Assembly (NCBI GenBank): GCA_903951425.1
Contig: CAJBBX010000135.1
Coordinates: 48,836 to 112,835, forward strand
Origin: an uncultured Chthonomonas sp.
GTDB lineage: Bacteria > Armatimonadota > Chthonomonadetes > Chthonomonadales > CAJBBX01
Reading direction: 5' to 3'
DNA length: 64,000 nucleotides
Shown here: in pieces, positions 1 to 8,502 of the stretch
How positions within the stretch are numbered: the stretch's first letter is position 1
Layout: every line of letters starts with the position of its first letter
The notes under the pieces: generated by a model
Database searches by the model: none
What the model was told of the DNA's origin: nothing
What the model saw: the letters and a program-made list of their open reading frames with translations, nothing else
Made by a program: the position numbers and the translations under genes

Positions 1-1213
1 GCTGGTAGTAGGCGTCGCGGTAGATGAAGATCACCACGTCGGCTTCAGCCTCGATGCTTCCCGACTCACGGAGGTCCGAGAGCATCGGGTGCTTGTCCTG
101 GCGGCTCTCCACGGCGCGCGAGAGCTGGGAAAGGGCCACGACGGGCACCTGGAGCTCGCGGGCCAGGCTCTTCAGGCCACGCGCTATGTCGGTGATCTCC
201 TGGACGCGGTTGTCGTTGTTGCGGTGACCGCGCATGAGCTGCAGGTAGTCCACCAACACCAGGCCCAGGCCGCGCTGCTCCGCCTTCAGGCGACGGCAGC
301 GGGAGCGCATCTCCAACACCGAGCAGTCCGTGGAGTCGTCGATGAAGATCGGAGCCGAGGAGAGCACATTACAGGTCTCGCCGACGCGCTGCCAGCCGGC
401 GGTATCGATGGAGCCCGTGCGGAGGCGGTGTGCATCCACCTCGGCCTCGGAGCATAGTACGCGAAGGCAGAGCTGCTCCTTGGCCATCTCCAGGCTGAAG
501 ATCGCCACCGGAAGGCCCGATCGGATGGCGGCCTCCTGGGCCATGCCCAGGGCTAGGGAGGTCTTGCCCATGGACGGCCTGGCCGCGATGATGATGAGGT
601 CCGAGGGCTGCAGACCGGCGGTCATGTAGTTCAGCTTATCGAAGGGCGTCGCCACGCCAATGACGGGATCGCTGCTATTGGAGCGGGCCTCGACCTGATC
701 GAAGACGGTCCAGACCAGATCCTTCATGGGCGTGAAATAGCTGGTGGAGCGCCTCTGGGCGACGGCGAACACGGCACGCTCGGCCTGATCCACCACATCA
801 TCGATGGTGTCGTACTCGCTGTGCGCGAGGCTGTTCACCTGATTGGCGGCATCGATGAGGCGACGGAGGAGGGCCTTCTCCTGCACGACGCGGGCGTAGT
901 GCTCCACGTTGGCCGCGGTAGGCACCGCATCCGTGAGCTCTACCAGATAGGGTGCGCCGCCGATCCGCTCAAGGCTACTGACAGAGCGAAGTTGCTCCTG
1001 CAGCGTCAGGAGGTCGACCGGCTCATCGCGGCTATAGAGGGCCGTGATGGCCTCGTAGATGACCCGATGGGCGTCGCGGTAGAAATCGTCCGGCTGCACG
1101 GCATCGACGGCCTTCTCAATGGCGGGCCGCTCCACCAGCATGGAGCCGAGCAGAGCCTGCTCCATCTCAAGGCTTTGAGGTGGGATGCGGTCGTGCAGGG
1201 GGCGATCTGCCAT
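1..1213 (-). CDS. dnaB: Replicative DNA helicase DnaB (C-terminus cut by window edge)
   Basis: This is the hexameric helicase that unwinds DNA at the replication fork and contacts primase. The frame is open from the ATG at 1213 to the window edge, so it lacks a stop and is absent from the ORF track. I read about 404 residues: an N-terminal DnaB domain starting MADRPLHDRIPPQSLEMEQA, a Walker A segment ARPSMGKTS near residues 211-219, a Walker B segment LVLVDYLQLM, and the LSQLSRAVE and DLRESGSIEAEADVV segments. The last visible residues are IFIYRDAYYQ, so roughly 40-60 residues are missing. It lies 64 bp downstream of rplI, the common rplI-dnaB order. No intein is seen in the visible part. Confidence 0.96.
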   Translation of the reverse strand, partial: MADRPLHDRIPPQSLEMEQALLGSMLVERPAIEKAVDAVQPDDFYRDAHRVIYEAITALYSRDEPVDLLTLQEQLRSVSSLERIGGAPYLVELTDAVPTAANVEHYARVVQEKALLRRLIDAANQVNSLAHSEYDTIDDVVDQAERAVFAVAQRRSTSYFTPMKDLVWTVFDQVEARSNSSDPVIGVATPFDKLNYMTAGLQPSDLIIIAARPSMGKTSLALGMAQEAAIRSGLPVAIFSLEMAKEQLCLRVLCSEAEVDAHRLRTGSIDTAGWQRVGETCNVLSSAPIFIDDSTDCSVLEMRSRCRRLKAEQRGLGLVLVDYLQLMRGHRNNDNRVQEITDIARGLKSLARELQVPVVALSQLSRAVESRQDKHPMLSDLRESGSIEAEADVVIFIYRDAYYQ

Positions 1214-1236
1214 AGGTTGGACCGTTGAACGCAGAA

Positions 1237-1267
1237 CCGGCGCCCCCGCAGAGCGAAGGGGCGCCGG
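1237..1267 (-). terminator. Hairpin between rplI and dnaB
   Basis: A perfect 10-bp inverted repeat (CCGGCGCCCC and GGGGCGCCGG) with an 11-nt loop lies in the 64-bp gap between rplI and dnaB. On the minus strand it has no following T-run. It is therefore more likely an attenuator or mRNA-stability hairpin that lowers dnaB expression relative to rplI than a full terminator. That role is inferred. Confidence 0.35.
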
Positions 1268-1277
1268 AGCGTTCTTC

Positions 1278-1811
1278 CTACTCGGCGTCTGCGGCGGCGG
1301 CAGCGGCGGCGGCGGCGGCCTCGGCCTGCGCCTTGGCCTCAGCGGCCTTGCGGCGAGTCAACTCCTCCTCAGTAACCACGTCCACCTTGATGGAGACGGT
1401 CACATCGGAGTGCAGGCGCACGGGGACGCTGTAGGCGCCCAGCGAACGGATCGGATCGGCCAGACCCACGCGGCGCTTGTCAACGGTAACGCCCAGGTCG
1501 GATTTCACGCGGTCGGTGATGTCCTGCGCGGTGATGGAGCCGTACAACTTCGTCCCGGTCCCGGCCTTGGCGATGATCGTCAGGCTCTTGCCCTCGAGCT
1601 TGGACGCGCCGGCCTTGGCAGCATCAAGCTGCCGGCCGTCGCGGGTCTTCTCGAGCGCCAGGCGGGTCTCAAGCGCACGAAGCGCGCCGCCGACCGCGGC
1701 CACGGCGTACTGACGGGGGAAGAGGTAGTTGCGCGCATAGCCGTCAGCCACGTTCACGATCTCGCCGTTCTTGCCCACCTTGGGGATATCCCGCTGCAAG
1801 ATGATCTTCAT
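1278..1811 (-). CDS. rplI: 50S ribosomal protein L9
   Basis: L9 binds 23S rRNA near the L1 stalk and helps maintain the reading frame. The protein begins MKIILQRDIPKVGKNGEIVNV, the classic L9 N-terminal RNA-binding motif, and includes the ARNYLFPRQYAV segment. I chose the ATG at 1811 rather than the ORF-track start 12 codons upstream because homology begins there and a GGGAGC ribosome-binding site precedes it. At 177 residues it is longer than the usual ~150, owing to an alanine-rich tail (RRKAAEAKAQAEAAAAAAA) that is probably a disordered or helical extension. It starts 13 bp after mlaD and precedes dnaB. Confidence 0.96.
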   Translation of the reverse strand: MKIILQRDIPKVGKNGEIVNVADGYARNYLFPRQYAVAAVGGALRALETRLALEKTRDGRQLDAAKAGASKLEGKSLTIIAKAGTGTKLYGSITAQDITDRVKSDLGVTVDKRRVGLADPIRSLGAYSVPVRLHSDVTVSIKVDVVTEEELTRRKAAEAKAQAEAAAAAAAAAADAE

Positions 1812-1824
1812 CCAGTTAGCTCCC

Positions 1825-3273
1825 TTATCGTCGCAACCGGACCCCAACCAGGGGGGTGGTGCGCTTGAATATGTTGTCTGCGCCCAGCCACAGCGAGAAA
1901 TCCTCGTTCATGCGCACCAGCGCACGAGCATCCACCTGCAGCCTGTTCGGGTCAAAAGCATCCAGCGACAGCGTTGTCCGTTGACCCAGCTTGATATCCG
2001 CGCCGTTCCCCAGCTTCCCGGCGTAGAGACCGTAGCGCAGTGCGCCGAAGCCCTGCACCGTCGTCTCGTACTGCGCGGTCAGCCGGTTCTTCTCGGCAAA
2101 GTCATAGAAGCCGAGATGCAGAGCATTCTGCCTCCCCAGCGGGAAGCGAACCCCCACATCCGACCGGAAGTGCGGCGGGTCTCCCCGCGACGCGAAATCT
2201 ATTGACAGCGACGGCTGGCCGATCCCGAATTTCGGTCCGCCGGTCGGCAGGTTGAACCTGGAGACCATTCGTGATACATCATCCGCCAGCTTCTGGCCCG
2301 TCGCGCTCGCCTGCTCCAGGTTCGACAGCGTGCTGCGCAGGTCGGATTGCACCGCGGGATCGCCTGACATCTGGTGGATGTCGCTGGCGATCTGGTGGAA
2401 CCGCGCCAACGTCGTCCGAGCCAACTCAACCGTCTCCTGCAGGGACTGCTGCAACCGCGGGTCACCTAACTGGTCGGCCAAGCGCGTCACCACGTTCTTG
2501 GCGGCGTCCATGGTCTCGGTCAGCTTCTGCAGCAGGTCGAACGCCTCACTCATCAGGTCATCGACCCGGCCGCCGTTCCGCTTGGCCATGGCCGTCAACT
2601 CGGTGCCCAGCGTCGAGGTCGCGTTGCGCGCCGAATGGGTGATCGCCTCCACGTCCTGCAAAACGGAATTCAGGGTCTTGTCGATCCTCCGGTTGTCCGC
2701 AAGCTGCGCCGCGCGAGCAGACACGCGCTCAAAGTTGCGCATGGTCCCGGCGGCGGGAGAGAGTATACCATCTACTCGGTCCATGGTTTGGGTCAAACGG
2801 GGCATCAGCCCCTTCACGGACTCCATGGAGTCGGCCATCGCCTTCATACCGCGGTCCAGATCGGGTGAGAGTTGGGCCAGCACCGAGCCGGTCTCGTCGC
2901 CCATGCAGACGGCGTTGGGCTGCAGCATCACCTTGGAGCGGCCCGGCACGATCTCGATAACCGGGTTCGCGACCAGCAGGCCCGAGGATATCCGGATCAG
3001 CGAATCCTCAGGAATGCTGCGGCGCCCCTGTATGCGCAGGTCAATGACAGGCTGCAATGAGCCTGGCTTAAGGTCCACGTCTGCCACGCTTCCCACAACC
3101 ACGCCGCTCATGCGGGCCGGAGTACCCGAGTAGATGCCCTGCGCGTTCGTGAAGAGGACATGGATGGTGTAGGTGCCGAGTTCCATGCGCGACAGGTAGG
3201 CCCAGGAGCCCACCAGCCCGACCGCCGCCATGATGATGACCACGCCGACCCTGGCTGCACTGTTCGATCGCAT
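1825..3273 (-). CDS. mlaD: MCE-domain lipid transport protein MlaD with beta-rich C-terminal domain
   Basis: MlaD is the periplasmic lipid-binding component of the Mla ABC system. The 482-residue protein has one N-terminal membrane segment (about residues 8-27), an MCE domain (about 30-115, with ARMSGVVVGSVADVDL), a long helical region (about 125-330), and a C-terminal ~125-residue stretch of alternating short strands ending in TTPLVGVRLRR. E. coli MlaD is only ~180 residues. A fused C-terminal barrel is known from MlaD of the diderm Firmicute Veillonella, and this layout looks the same, although the barrel assignment here is inference. The ORF could also start at a GTG (3312) overlapping the mlaF stop as GTGA. 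I prefer ATG 3273 because the membrane helix follows directly. Confidence 0.88.
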   Translation of the reverse strand: MRSNSAARVGVVIIMAAVGLVGSWAYLSRMELGTYTIHVLFTNAQGIYSGTPARMSGVVVGSVADVDLKPGSLQPVIDLRIQGRRSIPEDSLIRISSGLLVANPVIEIVPGRSKVMLQPNAVCMGDETGSVLAQLSPDLDRGMKAMADSMESVKGLMPRLTQTMDRVDGILSPAAGTMRNFERVSARAAQLADNRRIDKTLNSVLQDVEAITHSARNATSTLGTELTAMAKRNGGRVDDLMSEAFDLLQKLTETMDAAKNVVTRLADQLGDPRLQQSLQETVELARTTLARFHQIASDIHQMSGDPAVQSDLRSTLSNLEQASATGQKLADDVSRMVSRFNLPTGGPKFGIGQPSLSIDFASRGDPPHFRSDVGVRFPLGRQNALHLGFYDFAEKNRLTAQYETTVQGFGALRYGLYAGKLGNGADIKLGQRTTLSLDAFDPNRLQVDARALVRMNEDFSLWLGADNIFKRTTPLVGVRLRR

Positions 3274-3308
3274 CGCCCTACCACCTGATCCAGCCGGTTC
3301 GCACCGGC

Positions 3309-4034
3309 TCACGCATCGACAAACGCACGTACACGGCTATCCGAGGAATGCCGCAGTTCGGCCGGCGTCCCTGCCTCGATGATGAGGCCCTGGTCGATCA
3401 TCGCCACACGGTCTGCTATACGGAAAATCGACGGGATATCGTGCGATACTACCACCGACGTCACGCCGCGCCGATCCCTCGTCTCGACGATGAGGTCGTC
3501 GATCGTCCTCGCGATCACCGGATCCAGCCCGCTGGTCGGCTCGTCGTACAGCAGCAAGCCTGGCTCGTTGGCGAGGGCGCGGGCTAAGCCTACCCGCTTC
3601 CGCATGCCGCCGGACAACTCGGCGGGCAGCATGCGCTCCGTGCCCGGCATGCCCACGTCGGCCAGGAGCGAAGTCACCAGTTCGGCCACAGCCGCCGGGG
3701 TCTTTGTCCGGTGCTGCAGCGGCCCAAAGCCCACGTTCGCTTGCACCGTCAGCGAGTCGAACAGCGCGGCGTACTGGAATACCAGCCCGATCCGAAGCCG
3801 TACCCGGTCGAGTTGGGTCTCGGTCATGGGTACGATGTCCTCGCCGTCTACCGTGATGCTCCCCTGCGAGGGCTTGATGAGCCCGGCGATGCACTTCAAC
3901 AACGTGGTCTTGCCACTTCCCGACATGCCCATGACGGCGAGGATTTCGCCCTGCCGAACCTCCAGGTCGACGCCCTTGAGGATCAGCCTGTCCGCGACGG
4001 CATACGAGACCCCCGCGACGCGCAGTTCGCTCAT
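3309..4034 (-). CDS. mlaF: Mla/MCE ABC transporter ATP-binding protein
   Basis: This is the ATPase that powers lipid transport by the MlaE permease. The 241 residues contain Walker A (GMSGSGKTT), a Q-loop (LVFQYAALFDSL), the signature LSGGMRKRVGLARAL, Walker B (LLLYDEPTSGLDP) and an H-loop (VVSHDI). LSGGMRKR is typical of the MlaF subfamily. The start is the ATG at 4034, which overlaps the mlaE stop as ATGA. The ORF-track start 48 codons upstream lies inside mlaE and lacks homology. Translational coupling with mlaE and mlaD is likely. Confidence 0.95.
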   Translation of the reverse strand: MSELRVAGVSYAVADRLILKGVDLEVRQGEILAVMGMSGSGKTTLLKCIAGLIKPSQGSITVDGEDIVPMTETQLDRVRLRIGLVFQYAALFDSLTVQANVGFGPLQHRTKTPAAVAELVTSLLADVGMPGTERMLPAELSGGMRKRVGLARALANEPGLLLYDEPTSGLDPVIARTIDDLIVETRDRRGVTSVVVSHDIPSIFRIADRVAMIDQGLIIEAGTPAELRHSSDSRVRAFVDA

Positions 4035-4852
4035 CGCATGGACGCCGAGGCGCCGGACAGCACCTGCGCCAGGAAGAAGTCCGACACGAAGATGAAGACG
4101 ACACAGAGGACCACCGACCGCGTCGTCGCGGCTCCCACCCCGGTGGCGCCTCGCTGCGTGTTCAGGCCCTGATGGCACGCGACCACGGCGATGGTGAGGC
4201 CAAACCAGAGCGTCTTGGCGAGGCCCTTCATCAGGTCCGCGTGCGTGGCCATGGTGCGGATCGACTCCATGAAGGCGCTCTGGGTCACGCCGTGGGTCGA
4301 TGCCATGAGTAGCCCACCGAAGATGCCCGCCATGTCGGCGAAGAGGCCGCAGATCGGCATCATGAGGATGCAGGCCAGCACGCGAGGTGTCACGAGGTAG
4401 CGCACGGGCGGCACCGACATCATGCGAAGGGCGTCGATCTGCTCGGTCACCACCATGGAACCGATCTCGGCAGCGACCGCCGCACCGCTACGGGCTGCCA
4501 CCATGACACCTGCGAGGACCGGTCCCAACTCGAGCAAGAACGAGAGGGCGATCATGCCGCCCACGAAGCTGGCGCCGCCGAACCGCACGAGGACGTCGGC
4601 AACGTAGAAGGCCAGCACCGAACCCGTAGCCGCGCAGGTGAGCATGATGATGGGGATCGAGTCGACGCCCATGGCAGCCATCTGCCGGATGGTCTCGCGC
4701 AGGCTGAACTTGCCGCGCATCGCCAGCCAGGCCGCTTGTCCGGCGAGGATCGATGTCTCCCCGACGAACGTCGCAGCGACCATCAACCAACCAGGCTCCG
4801 CGGAAGCCCGGCGGACCGCCTCACGCTGTCCTCCTGAGTCGTTGGATGCCAT
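4031..4852 (-). CDS. mlaE: MlaE-type lipid ABC transporter permease
   Basis: This is the inner-membrane permease of the Mla phospholipid transport complex. The 273-residue protein has about five or six hydrophobic segments and the family core LGPVLAGVMVAARSGAAVAAEIGSM followed by TEQIDALRMM, diagnostic for the MlaE/PF02405 family. The start chosen is ATG 4852 (MASNDSGGQ), 22 bp after pdxT. The upstream ORF-track start would run into pdxT. The gene is followed by mlaF with a 4-bp overlap. No MlaA, MlaB or MlaC is visible, which matches the minimal EFD form found in some Terrabacteria diderms. Confidence 0.94.
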   Translation of the reverse strand: MASNDSGGQREAVRRASAEPGWLMVAATFVGETSILAGQAAWLAMRGKFSLRETIRQMAAMGVDSIPIIMLTCAATGSVLAFYVADVLVRFGGASFVGGMIALSFLLELGPVLAGVMVAARSGAAVAAEIGSMVVTEQIDALRMMSVPPVRYLVTPRVLACILMMPICGLFADMAGIFGGLLMASTHGVTQSAFMESIRTMATHADLMKGLAKTLWFGLTIAVVACHQGLNTQRGATGVGAATTRSVVLCVVFIFVSDFFLAQVLSGASASMR

Positions 4853-4874
4853 AGGCGACCAGGGCTCCGGTCCG

Positions 4875-5471
4875 TCAGCGCCCGCCCGACTGCGCTGAGC
4901 GGACCATGTCGGCAAACAGCCGGTGCATCCGGACGTCGTTCGTCAGTTCGGGATGGAACGCACTTGCCATGAAGACGCCCTGCCGCACGGCCACGATGCG
5001 ATCCTCGTACCTCGCCAGCACCTCTACGCCCGGACCCGCCTCCACGACATAGGGCGCTCGGATGAAGACGCCGCGCAGCGGGTCGGCACCCAGCAACGGA
5101 ACCGGGATGGCGGCCTCGAAGCTGTCGATCTGCCGACCGAACGCGTTCCTTGCTACGAGCATGTCCATGAGCCCCAACCGGTGCTGCTCGCTACCCTCAA
5201 TGCGCTCCGCCATGAGGATGAGGCCCGCACAGGTGCCGTAGACAGGCATGCCGCCTCGGGCGCGCTGCACGATCGGCTCGATCAGGCCCGCGCGATCCAG
5301 CAGCTTCCCAATGGTGGTACTCTCGCCACCCGGGATAATGAGCCCCTGTGCCTCGGCCAGTTCGCCGGCGTCGCGAACGTGGCAGGCATCGACGCCCGGC
5401 AACTGCCGCAGCATGGCGGCATGGGCCAGGTAGTCGCCCTGGAGGCTCAGCACTCCGATGCGCATCGGCAT
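4875..5471 (-). CDS. pdxT: Pyridoxal 5'-phosphate synthase glutaminase subunit PdxT
   Basis: PdxT releases ammonia from glutamine for PdxS in the DXP-independent vitamin B6 pathway. The 198-residue protein shows IGVLSLQGDYLAHAAML at the start, the oxyanion-hole motif IPGGESTTIGKLL, the nucleophile-cysteine motif YGTCAGLI and the catalytic His-Glu in SAFHPELT. It starts 2 bp after the FG-GAP gene, so it is probably co-transcribed. The partner pdxS is usually adjacent but is not in this window. The start could be the first ATG (5471) or the third codon ATG (5465). Confidence 0.95.
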   Translation of the reverse strand: MPMRIGVLSLQGDYLAHAAMLRQLPGVDACHVRDAGELAEAQGLIIPGGESTTIGKLLDRAGLIEPIVQRARGGMPVYGTCAGLILMAERIEGSEQHRLGLMDMLVARNAFGRQIDSFEAAIPVPLLGADPLRGVFIRAPYVVEAGPGVEVLARYEDRIVAVRQGVFMASAFHPELTNDVRMHRLFADMVRSAQSGGR

Positions 5472-5473
5472 GG

Positions 5474-6628
5474 CTAGCGCTTCCCAGCCTTGTCCTGGAC
5501 GAAGCAGAAGACGCCCTTCTTGTTAGCTGTGACGATATCGAGCAGTCCGTCGCCATTCAGGTCGGTCACGGTGAACTGAGTGCCGACGCCGGAGTCGCGA
5601 TCGACCTCGTGGCGCTCCCAAGTCACGTGGCCATTGGTGCGGCGCAGCTTATACCAGTAAATCACCGCGGCACCATTGGCGTCGGGGTCGCCGTTGGGCC
5701 CGTGCGCCCAGAAGCGTTTGCCGGTAACCAGCTCGGGTGCACCGTCACGGTCCAGGTCGGCCATCTCCACAGCGTGCGCCTCGGTGAAGCTCTCGTCGAT
5801 AATATGGCGCTCAAATTGGGGTGCACCGTCGCCGGGCTTGCGCTCGTGCCACCAGACGCCCTTGTCGTGGGCGCTACTGCTGATGATGTCCGGCAAGCGG
5901 TCTCCGTTGACGTCCAGCACGTACATCGTGGCGCAGTCGGGCCCAAGGGAGGCCGCCACAAACGGCCACGGGCACTGGCGTGGGTTCTCGGGGGCCTGGT
6001 ACCAGCCGCCAGCGGTCAGGATGTCCGGGCGACCGTCGCCGTTGGCATCACCAATACCCAGCCCGTGCGAAAAGCGCTGGCAGCCGGGTTGGCCCTTCTC
6101 CGACACGGTGTGGGCCGTCCACGCCGGACCGTCGGCAGGCTCATACCAACCCATGAAGGCCTCGTCGTACGGGAAGACCAGTACAGGAGCCTTGCCCGGC
6201 AGGAGGCGGCCGTAGATCGGGCTCTCGTTGCAGGCGCTACGCCAGATGGTGTGCTCGACCCATGGCCCGTTGCCCTTGCCGGGGTTCTCGCGCCAGACGG
6301 CCTTCTCGGCGGGCATACCGATGAGGATCTGGTCTGGGTAGCCGTCTCGGTTCACATCCTGCGAGAAGTTGATGAAGCTGTTGCTGTAGCCGGTAGCTCC
6401 GTCGAACTTGCCGGGCGGCGCAATCTCGTGCGCCGTCCACGACGGCGCCTCGTACCAGAGATTGCCCGCCAGAATGTCCTTCTTGCCGTCGCGGTTCACG
6501 TCTGCCACGGCCACGCCCTCGGACCGGAAGACCGTGTCCAGCACCGTCTTGGTGAACGTCGGCGCCTTGGGCGCCGCAGGGGCTCCCAGGCCGAGGAGGC
6601 AGCAGCAGAGGGCTACGGCTAGGCTCAT
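5474..6628 (-). CDS. Secreted FG-GAP/VCBS repeat protein
   Basis: The predicted product is an exported beta-propeller protein of unknown ligand. A short signal-like hydrophobic N-terminus (MSLAVALCCCLLGLGAPAA) is followed by about six calcium-binding repeats of the form DVNRDGKKDIL, DVNRDGYPDQI, DANGDGRPDIL, DVNGDRLPDII, DLDRDGAPELV and DLNGDGLLDIV, spread across its 384 residues. Such repeats are known from integrin-like propellers. Its ATG overlaps the stop of the LptD-like gene (ATGA) and pdxT follows 2 bp later, so it belongs to the envelope operon. No enzymatic motif is seen and the function is unknown. Confidence 0.85.
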   Translation of the reverse strand: MSLAVALCCCLLGLGAPAAPKAPTFTKTVLDTVFRSEGVAVADVNRDGKKDILAGNLWYEAPSWTAHEIAPPGKFDGATGYSNSFINFSQDVNRDGYPDQILIGMPAEKAVWRENPGKGNGPWVEHTIWRSACNESPIYGRLLPGKAPVLVFPYDEAFMGWYEPADGPAWTAHTVSEKGQPGCQRFSHGLGIGDANGDGRPDILTAGGWYQAPENPRQCPWPFVAASLGPDCATMYVLDVNGDRLPDIISSSAHDKGVWWHERKPGDGAPQFERHIIDESFTEAHAVEMADLDRDGAPELVTGKRFWAHGPNGDPDANGAAVIYWYKLRRTNGHVTWERHEVDRDSGVGTQFTVTDLNGDGLLDIVTANKKGVFCFVQDKAGKR

Positions 6629-8313
6629 GGCTTGCTCCGTTCCGATGCGGTCCCGGCGGTCGCGTCGGCGGCCTTGGAACCGGCTTCGTCCTTGTGGTCG
6701 ATTTTGATGGGCGTCAGGTTCAGCACGACCCCCAGCGACTGGCCGCGCGTCTCGTAGCGCAGGCCGACCTCCGCGCAGTCCATGACGCGGCGGATGCTGA
6801 AGGCGGTATCGTAGGCGCGGTTGCGCTCCATGTCGTACTTCACGGTAAGGTCCGCCGCGAACCCGCTCTGGCTGTACGCCGTGCGGAGGCGCAGTTCATG
6901 GCGCACGTCGCACAGGTCGAAGAGAAACGGCGTCTCCCCGAAGGGCTGCGCCCAGCGGTAGGCCGCGCCAAGCAGCGTGCGCGGACCGGCCATCCAGTTC
7001 GCTTCCACCTCCGGCGCGAGGATCGAGTAGGCCTTCCCCTCAGAGTAGACGCTCCCGATCATGGCGCCGCCTGCGCGCACGTACACCCGGTTCGACAGAA
7101 GTAGGCTGGGACCGACGAGCGAGGCCCGCATTGAGGCGCGGTTCGAAACGATATGCGACGGCACCTCCGCGTACCGACCGGCCGAGGCCTGCGCCGAGAA
7201 CCACCAGTAGCGGGGACTGATCTGCAGCGGGCCGAACCGGGGTCCGATCCCGTCGCCTGAGGTCCGGGCGATGTCGGGCCGCACCTCCTTGGCAGGAGTG
7301 ACCACCCATTCGGCGCTCACTTCCGGCACGCGGTCGACACGAATGTCGGTGCGGTCGCGCTTCGAGATGACCGACCCCGCGGTGAGCGCTGCGGCAAGCG
7401 TAAGGCCCTGCTCCGCCGTGTCCTCGGCGAAGCCGGTACGGATCAGCGCCGGCCGAAGCTCCAGCGGAGACGCCAGCGACCGCGTGAAGCCTGACGCCAC
7501 CGTTAGCGGCGGTTCGCCATCAGTCGTCTGCGGGCCCAACCGGCGCCTGAACTCCAGCCCGCCCTGTAGCGCCCTGCGCGCCGCGATGCTGGTGTCGAGC
7601 GAGAGCGCCTGGCGGGGGCTCATGAAAAGCTGGTTGCGGACGTGCAGCGCCGGGCCGGTCTCCGTGCTGTAGCCAGGGAGCGGCCAGGGGCTCTGGGCCA
7701 TGCGGCGGAACGTCTTGACGAAATACGGGACAGCCATCACCGGTGTGCCGCCCAGCCAGAACGTGACGCCATGGGCCTCCACCCGCCCAGTGGCCGAGAC
7801 GCTGATATCACGCGCGGTGAGGCGGTAGTCGGGCTTGCCGTGGGTGCACGTCGTGAAGGTGGCGCCCTTGGCCCGCATCACCTGCTCGGGCAGGATTTCG
7901 ATCGTCTTGCCCTCAAGGCGGACCGACGAGACCTCGGCCGCCGCGTCGTAGAGGCGGCCCGTGCCCTTGGCGGAATCATACATCATCGCCTTGCCTGTGA
8001 TGGAACCCTCGGGGCGCAGAAGCTTCAGGCGACCGGTGATGGTGATCACGCCCGTAGGGCTACCCTCGGCGTCATCGGCCTCGATGATTACCTTCTCGCC
8101 GGAGACCGGATCGACCAACTCCAACTGGACTGGCGTGTTGGTCTTGAACCAGTTGTCCTCGGGGCGCCACTCAAGGCTCTTGAACTTGGTGATGGTGACG
8201 TTGCCGACACGTGGCGGGGCCTGCTGGGCGTCGACACTGGAACCCGCGTCGCATAGGATGGCGGCCAGCAATGCCAAAGATGCCGCGATACCACTGGGTA
8301 GCCGATGTCTCAA
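6625..8313 (-). CDS. LptD/OstA-like outer-membrane protein
   Basis: The N-terminal half resembles the LptA/OstA beta-jellyroll and the start of LptD (for example FTTCTHGKPDYRLTARDISV and GTPVMAVPYFV). The C-terminal half alternates polar and hydrophobic residues like a barrel. LptD inserts lipopolysaccharide into the outer membrane. At 562 residues it is shorter than E. coli LptD (~780). I place the start at TTG 8313: it follows AAAGGGG by 9 nt and yields a clean signal peptide (MRHRLPSGIAASLALLAAIL). The ORF-track ATG at 8436 would overlap the gatC promoter. It is the first gene of an eight-gene minus-strand run. LptD-like is safer than an exact name. Confidence 0.75.
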   Translation of the reverse strand: MRHRLPSGIAASLALLAAILCDAGSSVDAQQAPPRVGNVTITKFKSLEWRPEDNWFKTNTPVQLELVDPVSGEKVIIEADDAEGSPTGVITITGRLKLLRPEGSITGKAMMYDSAKGTGRLYDAAAEVSSVRLEGKTIEILPEQVMRAKGATFTTCTHGKPDYRLTARDISVSATGRVEAHGVTFWLGGTPVMAVPYFVKTFRRMAQSPWPLPGYSTETGPALHVRNQLFMSPRQALSLDTSIAARRALQGGLEFRRRLGPQTTDGEPPLTVASGFTRSLASPLELRPALIRTGFAEDTAEQGLTLAAALTAGSVISKRDRTDIRVDRVPEVSAEWVVTPAKEVRPDIARTSGDGIGPRFGPLQISPRYWWFSAQASAGRYAEVPSHIVSNRASMRASLVGPSLLLSNRVYVRAGGAMIGSVYSEGKAYSILAPEVEANWMAGPRTLLGAAYRWAQPFGETPFLFDLCDVRHELRLRTAYSQSGFAADLTVKYDMERNRAYDTAFSIRRVMDCAEVGLRYETRGQSLGVVLNLTPIKIDHKDEAGSKAADATAGTASERSKP

Positions 8314-8421
8314 TGCAGGCAGCCCCTTTCGCAGAACCGCGCACGTGGAGTTGCGCGCCACGGCCGGATAGTACCCGATGCGCCGCAGGCACGCACGAGG
8401 CCGGTAGTGCGGGGCGCCCGA

Positions 8422-8430
8422 TGCTATACT
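8422..8430 (+). promoter_or_regulatory. Extended -10 promoter for gatCAB
   Basis: TGCTATACT is an extended -10 element (TGn plus TATACT) lying 73 bp upstream of the gatC GTG. No good -35 hexamer is seen 16-18 bp upstream, which is usual for extended -10 promoters. It sits in the 189-bp divergent region shared with the LptD-like gene. Confidence 0.5.
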
Positions 8431-8502
8431 GCACATTGGAAGCGCCGCCGGGGCGGGCCACCGGCCGCCGCCCCGTCCCTACGCCATGGAGGGTCCGCCG
8501 CT

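Noticed and set aside
3274-3312. GTG start for mlaD overlapping the mlaF stop
   Set aside because: GTGA coupling is attractive, but the 13 extra residues have no family match and there is no ribosome-binding site. The ATG at 3273 directly precedes the membrane anchor.
5348-6622. Long plus-strand ORF (424 aa) opposite the FG-GAP gene
   Set aside because: It is antisense to a gene with clear repeats, has no homology I recognise and has the composition expected from the reverse of GC-rich codons.
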